This document shows positions 43,431 to 51,367 of a stretch of 64,000 nucleotides of DNA, in pieces. Under the pieces are notes generated by a model that saw only the letters and a program-made list of their open reading frames with translations, was not told the origin of the DNA and searched no databases. Position numbers and translations under genes: made by a program. The stretch comes from Natronosalvus vescus (lineage in GTDB: Archaea > Halobacteriota > Halobacteria > Halobacteriales > Natrialbaceae), in NCBI RefSeq assembly GCF_023973145.1, contig NZ_CP099546.1:744001-808000 (forward strand). Direction: 5' to 3'. Position 1 is the first letter of the stretch. Every line of letters starts with the position of its first letter.

Positions 43431-44903
43431 ATGTCACACGATAGCTCAGCCTCAGGTGGCGATGTGCGAAACTACGTCGACGGCGACTGGGTCGCCCCGA
43501 CGGCCGACGACGGCCAGGACGTCGTCAACCCCGCTACCGGGGAGACCCTCGGCTACGTCGGATACAGCTCCGAAGACGACGTGGATGCAGCCGTCCAGGC
43601 TGGCGCCGACGCGTTCGAACAGTGGCGACGGACGCCGGTCGAAGCGCGCATCCAGCCGCTGTTCGAACTCAAACCGCTGCTCGAGGAACACCAGCAGGAA
43701 CTCGCCGAGATTCTCGTTCGAGAGCACGGCAAGACGATTGGCGAGGCCCGCGGCGAACTCCGTCGAGGAATCGAGAACGTCGAGGTCGCCTGCGGTATCC
43801 CGACGCTGATGCAGGGGGGCCACGTCCAGAACGCTGCCCCGTCGATCGACGAGACGGCCGTCAGAGAGCCCCTGGGCGTGTTCGCCGCGATCACACCGTT
43901 CAACTTCCCCGGCATGATCCCGCTGTGGTTCCTCCCCTATGCGGTGGCGACCGGCAACAGCTTCATCTTGAAACCGAGCGAGCGTGATCCACTCGTCGCC
44001 GAGCGGATGTTCGAACTCATCGACGAGGCCGGCTTCCCCGACGGTGTCGTTCAACTGGTCAACGGCAGCGTCGACACCGTCACCGCCCTCATCGAACACG
44101 ACGGCATCGAAGGAATCTCCTTCGTCGGCAGCACGCCCGTTGCCAAACACGTCTACGAACAGAGCGCCGCCAACGGCAAGCGCGTCCAGGCACAGGGCGG
44201 GGCGAAAAACCACGTCATCGTCTCCGAGACCGCCGACCTCGAGTTCGCTGCCGAAAAGACCGTCAGCTCGGCGCTAGCCTGCTCGGGTGAGCGGTGTCTC
44301 GCAAACGACGTCGTGCTCGTCGAGGAGTCGGTGTACGAGTCGTTCGTCGACCTCGTCGCCGCGGAAGCCGACCGCCAGGTCGTCGGCAACGGCCTCGAGG
44401 AAGACACGACCGTCGGCCCGCTCATCACGCCGGAACACGAACAGCGGGTTCGCGAGTACGTCGAGACGGGTCTCGAGGAGGGGGCCGAACTGGTCGTCGA
44501 CGGGCGGGACGTCGACGTCGACGAGGCTGGGAACTTCCTCGGCCCGTGTGTCTTCCGGGACGTCACCCCCGAGATGGTCATCTCTCGAGAGGAGATCTTC
44601 GGCCCGGTGCTCGGACTGATGCCCGTCGAGAACGTCGCCGAGGGGATCGAGGTCATGAACCGCAGCGACTTCGGCAACGCCGCCAGCCTCTTTACGGGAA
44701 GCGGCGCGGAGGCCCGGCAGTTCCGCCACGAGGCCGAGGCCGGAAACCTCGCGGTCAACGCAGGCACCGCCGCGCCGATGGCGTTCTTCCACTTTGGCGG
44801 TCAGAAGGACTCGTTCTTCGGCGACCTCCACGCGCAGGCCGAGGACGTCGTCCGATTCTACACCGACGAGACGGTCTACATCGAGCGCTGGCCCGAGGAG
44901 TAA
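43431..44903 (+). CDS. mmsA: CoA-acylating (methyl)malonate-semialdehyde dehydrogenase
   Basis: A 490-residue aldehyde dehydrogenase that converts malonate or methylmalonate semialdehyde to acetyl-CoA or propionyl-CoA with NAD+ and CoA. The catalytic cysteine is C289 in SGERCLA; TPFNFP holds the oxyanion asparagine N159. The usual general-base glutamate is replaced in GGAKNHVIV (N260), the hallmark of the CoA-acylating MMSDH subgroup. It serves valine, beta-alanine or inositol breakdown; the adjacent omega-aminotransferase favours beta-alanine. A TATA box at 43401 gives a near-leaderless transcript. Confidence 0.93.
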   Translation: MSHDSSASGGDVRNYVDGDWVAPTADDGQDVVNPATGETLGYVGYSSEDDVDAAVQAGADAFEQWRRTPVEARIQPLFELKPLLEEHQQELAEILVREHGKTIGEARGELRRGIENVEVACGIPTLMQGGHVQNAAPSIDETAVREPLGVFAAITPFNFPGMIPLWFLPYAVATGNSFILKPSERDPLVAERMFELIDEAGFPDGVVQLVNGSVDTVTALIEHDGIEGISFVGSTPVAKHVYEQSAANGKRVQAQGGAKNHVIVSETADLEFAAEKTVSSALACSGERCLANDVVLVEESVYESFVDLVAAEADRQVVGNGLEEDTTVGPLITPEHEQRVREYVETGLEEGAELVVDGRDVDVDEAGNFLGPCVFRDVTPEMVISREEIFGPVLGLMPVENVAEGIEVMNRSDFGNAASLFTGSGAEARQFRHEAEAGNLAVNAGTAAPMAFFHFGGQKDSFFGDLHAQAEDVVRFYTDETVYIERWPEE

Positions 44904-44984
44904 CGGGCTCGAAGTGGATATACTCTCGAGATCGCTGTAGACTCCCCCCAGACCGCTCGAGAAATTAGAATCGAGTCCAGTCGC

Positions 44985-45503
44985 TCACTCCTCTTTTTGC
45001 ACGATTCCCTTCATGTCGTCCGACATCACCGACACGACGCTCGGGGAGCTTTTGATCTCGTCCATGACGAACCGCGAAGAGGTCTCTTTGACGCCGTCGA
45101 TGCCGACGATTTCGTCGAGCACCTCGTTCATCTGCTCGCGATCCTGGACGCGCATGATGGTGACGAAATCGACGTCCCCCATCGTGTAGTAGACCTGTTC
45201 GATGCCGTCGATCCCGGCGAGATCCGTGCCGATGTCCTCGGAGTAGCCCTGCTCGTGTGTCACCGCCACCTCGGTGATCGCCACCATGTCGAGGCCGAAC
45301 GGCACCGGGTCGAGGTCGGCGGTGACGCCCTTGATCACCCCGCGCTTTTTGAGCTTCTCGAGGCGGTAGTGGATCGCCGATTTCGACAACCCAAGCTCTT
45401 CGGAGAGGACGTTGAGGTTGACGTCGAAGTCGTTCTCTATGTACTCGAGCAGGTCGATATCGGTCTGATCGAAGGTCTCGGCTCGAGAGCGAGTTTTTGA
45501 CAT
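44985..45503 (-). CDS. Lrp/AsnC-family transcriptional regulator
   Basis: A 172-residue regulator with an N-terminal winged HTH (about residues 11-60, LGLSKSAIHYRLEKLKKRGVIKG) and a C-terminal RAM ligand-binding domain (VAVTHEQGYSEDIGTDLAGIDGIEQVYYTMGDVDFV). These proteins sense amino acids or related metabolites and form octamers. The start ATG 45503 (MSKTRSRAETF) is set by family length; the upstream open frame lacks resemblance. It is convergent with mmsA, with 81 bases between, and is the best local candidate regulator for the aminotransferase-mmsA pair. Confidence 0.92.
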   Translation of the reverse strand: MSKTRSRAETFDQTDIDLLEYIENDFDVNLNVLSEELGLSKSAIHYRLEKLKKRGVIKGVTADLDPVPFGLDMVAITEVAVTHEQGYSEDIGTDLAGIDGIEQVYYTMGDVDFVTIMRVQDREQMNEVLDEIVGIDGVKETSSRFVMDEIKSSPSVVSVMSDDMKGIVQKEE

Positions 45504-45678
45504 ACGCTCAGTTGAGCACGGTGAAACATAAAAGAGGTGTGTTATTTCCGCAATCGTCGGGTCGCCGTCGAGGACACTGGCTATTTTCGGGCGTGGTACC
45601 GAACCGCGGATAGTGAACAAAACCGACCACATGGGTCGGGGTTCTCGCCCTGCACCGCCTATAGAGGAATTCTTGACG

Positions 45679-46449
45679 TCACTCGAGTTCCCGTTCGACG
45701 ACCAGCCCGTGCTCGTGTGCCTTTCGAGCGACGCCGACCGTCAGCGCGTGGTAGGCACCGCCGAGGTCGGCGTCGATCTGAACGTCGTCCAGGCCGCCGA
45801 TCACGACAACGTCCGAGAGGACGTCGGCGGCCGAGTGAGTGACTGCAACCGCCGCGTCGGGAGCCAGGTACGGCGTCGTCGACGTCGTGATGGCCTCGGT
45901 CACGGCCGGGTCGGCGCCGTCGGCGGGCACCTCGGCCGTGAAGCGCTGACCCTCGTAGCGTAGATCGAGTTCGACACCAGCACCGACGTCTCGGGGCGAA
46001 ACGGTGATCTTCCCGTCGTTCGTCTCGAACGAAATCGTCTCACCCACGGTCGTCCGGCGTTCGGTACCAGAACGTTCGGTACCGACGTCGGCCACCGCCC
46101 TGGCGAGTGCCGGGTTCGGCAGTCCCGCTGGATGGCTGACGACGGCGTCGGGGCCGCGCTCGCTCGAATAACAGATCCGGTGTTCGGGCCTCGTGAAGTC
46201 CCACTCGCTGGTGATCCCGACGACGTTCGCGGCCGTGACGCCACCCAGTCGAAGCGGCCCGAGAACGTGTTCGACGACGAAGGCGCGGTTTCTCGAGACG
46301 CCCTCGAGCGATTCGACCAGATCGACGCGAACGTCGGCCTTGCGGACGTGCTCGAGGGTCGCCGGAATCCCGTTGATCCGGATGCCCGGCTCGTCGCTCG
46401 GTTCGACGCGGACGTACTCGCCTTCGGCGGGTTCGGTGACGGTTCTCAT
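45679..46449 (-). CDS. LpxC-like zinc deacetylase family protein (function unknown)
   Basis: A 256-residue protein with the residue pattern of the bacterial deacetylase LpxC. AFVVEHVLGPLRLGGV gives E60 and H61 (E78 and H79 in E. coli LpxC). THSAADVLSDVVVIGG gives H205, D209 and D213 (H238, D242, D246). YHALTVGVARKA gives H234 (H265). Spacings (144 and 29 residues) are close to LpxC (159 and 27). Between them GVELDLRYEGQRFTAEV matches the start of the second LpxC domain. It lacks an insert present in LpxC. Archaea have no lipid A, so another N-acyl or N-acetyl substrate must be acted on. It is the last gene of the SDR-M20-M20-like operon and overlaps the preceding gene by 4 bases. The family call is by eye. 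Confidence 0.55.
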   Translation of the reverse strand: MRTVTEPAEGEYVRVEPSDEPGIRINGIPATLEHVRKADVRVDLVESLEGVSRNRAFVVEHVLGPLRLGGVTAANVVGITSEWDFTRPEHRICYSSERGPDAVVSHPAGLPNPALARAVADVGTERSGTERRTTVGETISFETNDGKITVSPRDVGAGVELDLRYEGQRFTAEVPADGADPAVTEAITTSTTPYLAPDAAVAVTHSAADVLSDVVVIGGLDDVQIDADLGGAYHALTVGVARKAHEHGLVVERELE

Positions 46450-47381
46450 CGGGATCCCTCGATCCCTTTCGCTCCCATTTCCAGCGTCTCGATCGTTCGC
46501 TCGAGCAGCCGACGACACGTCTCGACGTCCTCGGCGTCGAACGACTGGCCCGCAGCGCCGGTTCCGAGGGCGAGTTTGTTCGGGCTGGGAACCGCCGTGA
46601 ACGGCGCGGTCGGTGGGAGCCACGCGTACTCGTCGTCCCCTACGATCGAGACGTGGGCGGCCTCGGCCGCTTCTCGAACCGCTGGGTCGGGAACCGCCCG
46701 TTGGACGCCGCTCAGGCGCTCGAGACGAACATTCGTGACGCCCGAACAGTCCTCGAAACGGGCCTCGACAGCGTCGGCCGTCGTCGCTGGCGTCGTCCGG
46801 ACGTCGAACGCGACGACCATCGTCTCATCGGCGACCTGCATCGACTCGAGCGCGAACGTCGTCATTCCCGTTGTGAACACCCCCAGGTCGTCGTCGTCGA
46901 CCGGGTAATACTCGTGGTCAGGCTGGGCTGCCTCGAGCACCGACCCCACTCGCTCGTGATCGTCGGCCACGCGATTCCCTGCCGAGCGCTCTAGGGTGAC
47001 GGTTACCGTCGCCCGGCCGCGAGACACCGTCCCCAGGCGGCCGCCCAGGGGCTCGAGGACGAGCCACGGCCCCTCGGCGGTGAGATCAAATTCTGCCTCC
47101 GGGTAGTGCAACCGGGCGTCGGAGTCGGCGGTCACCGTCGCGGCGGCTGCGAGCAGCCCGGCCCGTGCGCCATCAGTGCCGACGTAGGCGTCTCGTTCCG
47201 GGCCGCCGTCTTCTGGCTCGATCGTTGCCCGGTCGACGGCCGAGAGCAGGTCGTCGCCCTCGAGTGAGTGAGCCAAGACGTTCACCCCATCGCCGTCGAC
47301 ACCGGCGAGCGCCCGCTCGCGAACGGTCTCGAGCGACGGAAGCTGTCCGTCTTCCAATTCGCCGGAGCCACCCTCAACCAT
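46446..47381 (-). CDS. Degenerate M20-peptidase-like protein (probable pseudoenzyme)
   Basis: A 311-residue protein whose second half follows the M20 (ArgE/DapE) peptidase fold: RGRATVTVTLERS opens the dimerisation domain, MVVAFDVRTTPATTADAVEARF is its last strand and helix, and LALGTGAAGQSFDAEDVETCRRLL occupies the place of the final metal-binding segment. The HxD zinc motif is absent, and the last zinc histidine is replaced in GQSFDAEDV. Only GTDGARAGLLAAAATV resembles the bridging-aspartate region. It is therefore probably inactive as a peptidase and may serve as a partner. It overlaps the true M20 gene by 8 bases and the LpxC-like gene by 4. Confidence 0.6.
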   Translation of the reverse strand: MVEGGSGELEDGQLPSLETVRERALAGVDGDGVNVLAHSLEGDDLLSAVDRATIEPEDGGPERDAYVGTDGARAGLLAAAATVTADSDARLHYPEAEFDLTAEGPWLVLEPLGGRLGTVSRGRATVTVTLERSAGNRVADDHERVGSVLEAAQPDHEYYPVDDDDLGVFTTGMTTFALESMQVADETMVVAFDVRTTPATTADAVEARFEDCSGVTNVRLERLSGVQRAVPDPAVREAAEAAHVSIVGDDEYAWLPPTAPFTAVPSPNKLALGTGAAGQSFDAEDVETCRRLLERTIETLEMGAKGIEGSR

Positions 47382-48639
47382 CTAGCTCCCCCATCAAATC
47401 GGCCGTGGCCGCGGCCATCACCTTCGCCGCGGTGACGACCTCCTCCGTTGGCACGTACTCGTCTTCGACGTGGGCCTGCTCGAGCAACCCCGGCCCGTAG
47501 ACGATACACTCCTCGATGCCGGCGTCGTTGACGACGAAGCGCTGGTCGTCCGACCCCGGCGAGACGACGTACTCGGGTTTCCCGTGGTGAGGTTCGATCT
47601 CGCGGGCGAACGACTGGGCGACCGTACAGTCCCGGGAGACGATGGCGGGTTCGGCGAACATGATCTCCTCGTACTCGACACGGGTACCGGTCGCGGCCTC
47701 GGTCTCGGCCATCAGCGTTTGAATCTCCTCGCGAGCGCTCTCGACGCTCTCTTCGGGTACCAGCACGCGGTAGAACGTCGAGGTACACCGGTCGGGGACG
47801 ACGTTCTCGGAGTAGCCCGCGTCGATCATCGTCGCCGAGATGTCGGCTCGGGCGGACTCCGACGGGACGACGGGTTCGTCGGTCGTCCGCTCGTGGAGAC
47901 GGTCGCGGTAGGCGTCGATCCGGGTGAGGAAGTCGTTCATCGCCATCACGGCGTTGTGCCCGTCGTGGGCCATGCAGCCGTGGGCCTTCTCGCCGTGTGT
48001 GCGAACTCGGAACTTCAACACGCCGCGGTGGCCGAGACAGATGCGCGAGGAGTCGAAACACTCGGTGTAGACGCAGTAGTCGGTGTTCTCCGCGGAGAGG
48101 TGCCCCTCCCGCACCAGTTCACCCAGGCCGGTGAACCCGCCGGTCTCCTCGTCGACGGTCATGCTCTGGGTGATCGTTCCTCGGATTGGTACGTCGAGTT
48201 CCCGGAGGGCGTCGATCGCGAGCACGCTCGCGGCGATGCCCGATTTCATATCGCTCGAGCCGCGGGCGTAGAGCTTTCCGTCCTCGAGACGGGGCTCGTA
48301 GGGGTCGGTCGCCCAGTCCTCGCCCGCCGGCACCACGTCGAAGTGGCCGGTGAAGTGAATGTCAGGTCCCTCCCGTCCCTCGTCCAGGTGGGCGAGGACG
48401 TTCACTCGCTCGTGATCGGTTCGATCCGGGTAGTACTCGGCGACGACGGACTCGGGGACGGTGAGCAGGTCGACGTCGTAGGTGCGCGCCTCGAGCTGGT
48501 CGCGGAGGAATTCTGCGCCCTCGCGGTAGTTCATGCCCGGCGGATTTTCGGTCTCAATGCGCAGGAACTCCTCGAGGAATGCGAGGCCCTCCTCGTACTT
48601 TCGGTCGACGGCGTCGGTGATCGCGTCGCGTGTCGTCAT
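47374..48639 (-). CDS. M20-family metallopeptidase/deacylase (ArgE/DapE type)
   Basis: A 421-residue enzyme with an intact M20 metal site: FTGHFDVVP (first zinc histidine and aspartate), ARGSSDMKSG (bridging aspartate), VDEETGGFTG (catalytic glutamate pair), a later YTECFD acid and a C-terminal histidine in GLLEQAHVEDE. The dimerisation domain begins at LGHRGVLKFRVRTHGEKAHG. Such enzymes cleave N-acyl or succinyl groups from amino acids or act as dipeptidases in the cytoplasm. It lies 12 bases after the SDR gene and overlaps the M20-like gene by 8 bases, so it is part of the four-gene operon. Confidence 0.9.
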   Translation of the reverse strand: MTTRDAITDAVDRKYEEGLAFLEEFLRIETENPPGMNYREGAEFLRDQLEARTYDVDLLTVPESVVAEYYPDRTDHERVNVLAHLDEGREGPDIHFTGHFDVVPAGEDWATDPYEPRLEDGKLYARGSSDMKSGIAASVLAIDALRELDVPIRGTITQSMTVDEETGGFTGLGELVREGHLSAENTDYCVYTECFDSSRICLGHRGVLKFRVRTHGEKAHGCMAHDGHNAVMAMNDFLTRIDAYRDRLHERTTDEPVVPSESARADISATMIDAGYSENVVPDRCTSTFYRVLVPEESVESAREEIQTLMAETEAATGTRVEYEEIMFAEPAIVSRDCTVAQSFAREIEPHHGKPEYVVSPGSDDQRFVVNDAGIEECIVYGPGLLEQAHVEDEYVPTEEVVTAAKVMAAATADLMGELDG

Positions 48640-48651
48640 CTCGTGGCCACC

Positions 48652-49401
48652 TCAGATGTCACGTCCACCGTCGACCTCGAGCGCCGTCCCCGTTATCATT
48701 GCGGCATCCTCGCTGGCGAGGAAGACGGCCGCGGCGGCGACGTCCGTCGGTTCACACAGCCGCCCCAGCGGGATGGTGTCGTGCATCGACTCGACGCTGA
48801 GGTCGCCGGCGGCGAAGTCCTGTAACATGGGCGTGTCCGTCGCGACCGGGCAGATGGCGTTGACTCGGATGCCGTCGTCGGCCAGTTCGTAGGCGAGTTG
48901 TTTCGTCAGTCCGACCATGCCCGCCTTCGAGGCGACGTACGCCGAGAGGCCGGTTCGTGGCCGTATCGCCGCCGTCGAGGCCGTGTTGAGAATCACGCCG
49001 GCGTCGGACTCGCGCAGGTGTGGCACCGCGTACTTCGTTCCGAGGAAGGCGCTTTTGAGGTTGACGTCCTGGATCGCGTCCCACGTCTCTTCGTCGACGT
49101 CTTCGACGGGCGTCGACTCCTGTGGAATGCCGGCGTTGTTGTGCAACACGTCCAGGCCGCCGAACTCGGTGACGGCTCGGTCGATCATCCCCTCGACCGC
49201 CTCCGGGTCGGAGACGTCGGCGACGTGGGTCACGGCATCCCCGCCGTCGGCGCCGATGGCGTCGGCGGTCGATTCCGCGGCGGTTTCCTCGAGGTCGACG
49301 ACCAGGACGCTCGCCCCCACGTCGGCGAACCGCCGAGCGGTCGCCTCACCCATGCCCGAGCCAGCGCCGGTCACGATCACGCGTTGGTCACTATCATGCA
49401 T
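48652..49401 (-). CDS. Short-chain dehydrogenase/reductase (SDR)
   Basis: A 249-residue classical SDR. The NAD(P) motif is TGAGSGMG (11-18), NNAG follows at 88-91, and the catalytic residues are S142, Y155 and K159 (YVASK). D36 in VVDLEE suggests NAD preference. Family substrates include sugars, 3-oxoacyl compounds and alcohols. It is the first gene of the operon with the M20 enzyme, the M20-like protein and the LpxC-like protein, so a hydroxyl or keto compound carrying an N-acyl group is a reasonable shared substrate, by inference only. Confidence 0.92.
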   Translation of the reverse strand: MHDSDQRVIVTGAGSGMGEATARRFADVGASVLVVDLEETAAESTADAIGADGGDAVTHVADVSDPEAVEGMIDRAVTEFGGLDVLHNNAGIPQESTPVEDVDEETWDAIQDVNLKSAFLGTKYAVPHLRESDAGVILNTASTAAIRPRTGLSAYVASKAGMVGLTKQLAYELADDGIRVNAICPVATDTPMLQDFAAGDLSVESMHDTIPLGRLCEPTDVAAAAVFLASEDAAMITGTALEVDGGRDI

Positions 49402-49830
49402 ACTCGAGGATCGATTTGAACAGTCATCAAGTTTTGGGAGGATGCGGCGTTGCTCGAGAAGGCGTGCATTGATTGTGGGGTGTCGAAGAACATATTCCAG
49501 TTTTACTGGGTTGTGGGAGAACTATGTTCGGGTAGAGGGCTGTGGAACGCCAGCGTAGATCATCGGATCGCGGCAGATTGAAGTCGCCTCTCGGAATCGA
49601 GACTCGGGAGAGCACCGCTCGATCGCTCGATTTGTCGTAGTGACCAGCACCCTAAGCCCGTCGACGGGGACACCGGAGGTGACTCAACGACCGAGGGAGG
49701 CCACCTGGTTTGCAGAGGCCAGTACGATTGCACTGCGTGGGCACCTTGCACCGTTCGCACGAAACACAGCGGCTGGAATATTGTCGTCGGCTAGCTATCT
49801 TACTCGTGACCACGTGCTATCGACGATGCC
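49402..49830. other. Intergenic region between divergent operons
   Basis: 429 bases with no accepted gene. Open frames in it (for example plus strand 49640-49834) have no recognisable domain. It should hold the promoters of the SDR operon (minus) and the flavoprotein gene (plus); no unambiguous TATA box was found for either. No repeat or RNA was seen. Confidence 0.5.
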
Positions 49831-51270
49831 ATGAGCCAGACGACTATCACAACGCAGGACGGAGAAACGACGTCACTCTCAGCAGAGACACTCGAGTCGT
49901 TCGACCACCGCGTGCGCGGGTCGATACTCTTTCCGGCGGACACCGGCTTCGAGGAGGCGACGCGCCTCTGGAACGGGATGATCGAGAAAACGCCCGCCCT
50001 GGTCGTCCAGCCAACCGGGACGGCCGACGTCGTCGCGGCAGTCGAGTTCGCCCGCGACCACGACCTCTCGATATCGGTGAAAGGTGGCGGCCACAACATC
50101 GCCGGAACCGCCCTCGTCGACGGCGGCCTGACCATCGATCTGTGCCGTCTACGCGGGGTCGTCGTCGATCCAGACTCCCGGACGGCGACGGCCCAGGGCG
50201 GCTGTCTCGTCGGCGACGTCGACCGTGAAACGCAACTGCACGGTCTCGCCACCCCGCTCGGCTTCGTCTCCGAGACCGGGCTGGCCGGCCTGACCCTCGG
50301 TGGCGGCTTCGGCTACCTGACCCGCCGATTCGGCTGGGCGGTCGACAACCTGCTCGAGGTCGAAATCGTCACCGCCGACGGGGAGGTTCGGCGCGCCAGT
50401 CGCGAGACGAACGCGGATCTCTTCTGGGCCGTTCGCGGCGCTGGCCACAACTTCGGCGTCGTCACGTCGTTTACGTTCCAGTTACACGCCGTCGGGCCGA
50501 CCGTCTACGGCGGGCTAATTGCGTGGCCGTTCGACTCGGCCGAGGACGTCCTCGAGACGTATCGCGCACTCACGGATGAAGCGCCGCGGACGCTCACCGC
50601 GTTTCTGATTCTTCGTCGTGCGCCCCCAGCACCGTTCGTTCCCGAGGAGTGGCACGGCAAACGGATCTGTGCGATGGCCGTGTGCTACAGCGGCGACCTC
50701 GAGACCGTGGAGGAGGTACTGTCACCGATTCGGGGGCTGGGAGAGCCGGTCGTCGACCTCCTCCAGGAACAGCCGTACACGCAGCTCCAGTCGTACCTCG
50801 ACGCGACCCAGCCGAAAGGCCACAACTACTACTGGAAGACCGAGTTCGCGTCCGAACTGGGTGACGAGTTCCTGTCGACGATGCGGGAGCTGGCTGCGGA
50901 GTGCCCAATCCCGGGCGCACAGTTGCTATTCGCACACGTTGGTGGGGCGCTCAACGAACGCGAGGAAGGCGACGGCGCCGTCGGCAACCGCGACGCTCGC
51001 TTCGTGTACGGGGCGGCGGGGATGTGGGAGCCAGACGACCCACAATCGGCGGCCCATCAGCAGTGGATTCGGGAGGCGTGGGAGCAGTTCCAGCCGTTTT
51101 CGACCGGCGGGAACTACGTCAACTTCCAGACCGCGGACGACGACGAGAAGCGGTTGCGAGCGACGTACGAGGCGAACTTTGATCGCCTCGTCTCGGCCAA
51201 AACGGCGTACGACCCGGACAACGTCTTCCGGTCGAATCGGAACGTTCGTCCAGCCGACCCGACTCGGTGA
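49831..51270 (+). CDS. BBE-type FAD-binding oxidoreductase
   Basis: A 479-residue flavoprotein of the berberine-bridge-enzyme/vanillyl-alcohol-oxidase family, using a PCMH-type FAD domain (LVVQPTGTADVVAAVEFARDH, then SVKGGGHNIAGTAL). H88 in GGGHN is the covalent FAD histidine. The cysteine that forms the second covalent bond in many family members is missing in FVSETGLAGLTLGGGFG, so FAD is probably attached once. The C-terminal BBE segment NYVNFQTADDDE...YDPDNVFRSNRN is present. Members oxidise sugars and other alcohols. It is divergent from the SDR operon. Confidence 0.9.
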   Translation: MSQTTITTQDGETTSLSAETLESFDHRVRGSILFPADTGFEEATRLWNGMIEKTPALVVQPTGTADVVAAVEFARDHDLSISVKGGGHNIAGTALVDGGLTIDLCRLRGVVVDPDSRTATAQGGCLVGDVDRETQLHGLATPLGFVSETGLAGLTLGGGFGYLTRRFGWAVDNLLEVEIVTADGEVRRASRETNADLFWAVRGAGHNFGVVTSFTFQLHAVGPTVYGGLIAWPFDSAEDVLETYRALTDEAPRTLTAFLILRRAPPAPFVPEEWHGKRICAMAVCYSGDLETVEEVLSPIRGLGEPVVDLLQEQPYTQLQSYLDATQPKGHNYYWKTEFASELGDEFLSTMRELAAECPIPGAQLLFAHVGGALNEREEGDGAVGNRDARFVYGAAGMWEPDDPQSAAHQQWIREAWEQFQPFSTGGNYVNFQTADDDEKRLRATYEANFDRLVSAKTAYDPDNVFRSNRNVRPADPTR

Positions 51271-51367
51271 CTCTCTTCGCCCAAGTGACTCACACGGACG
51301 GCGGCAGAAAATATATCACTGCGTCTAAGGTTTTGAAAGGTAGGACGGATCGTTCAGGTGCGTAACG

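Noticed and set aside
41921-44903. Ectoine degradation (DoeB/DoeD/DoeC-like) as explanation for deacylase, aminotransferase and dehydrogenase genes
   Set aside because: The deacylases are 18-35 kb away, no DoeA-type ectoine hydrolase is present, and the dehydrogenase carries the CoA-acylating MMSDH signature rather than that of aspartate-semialdehyde dehydrogenase.
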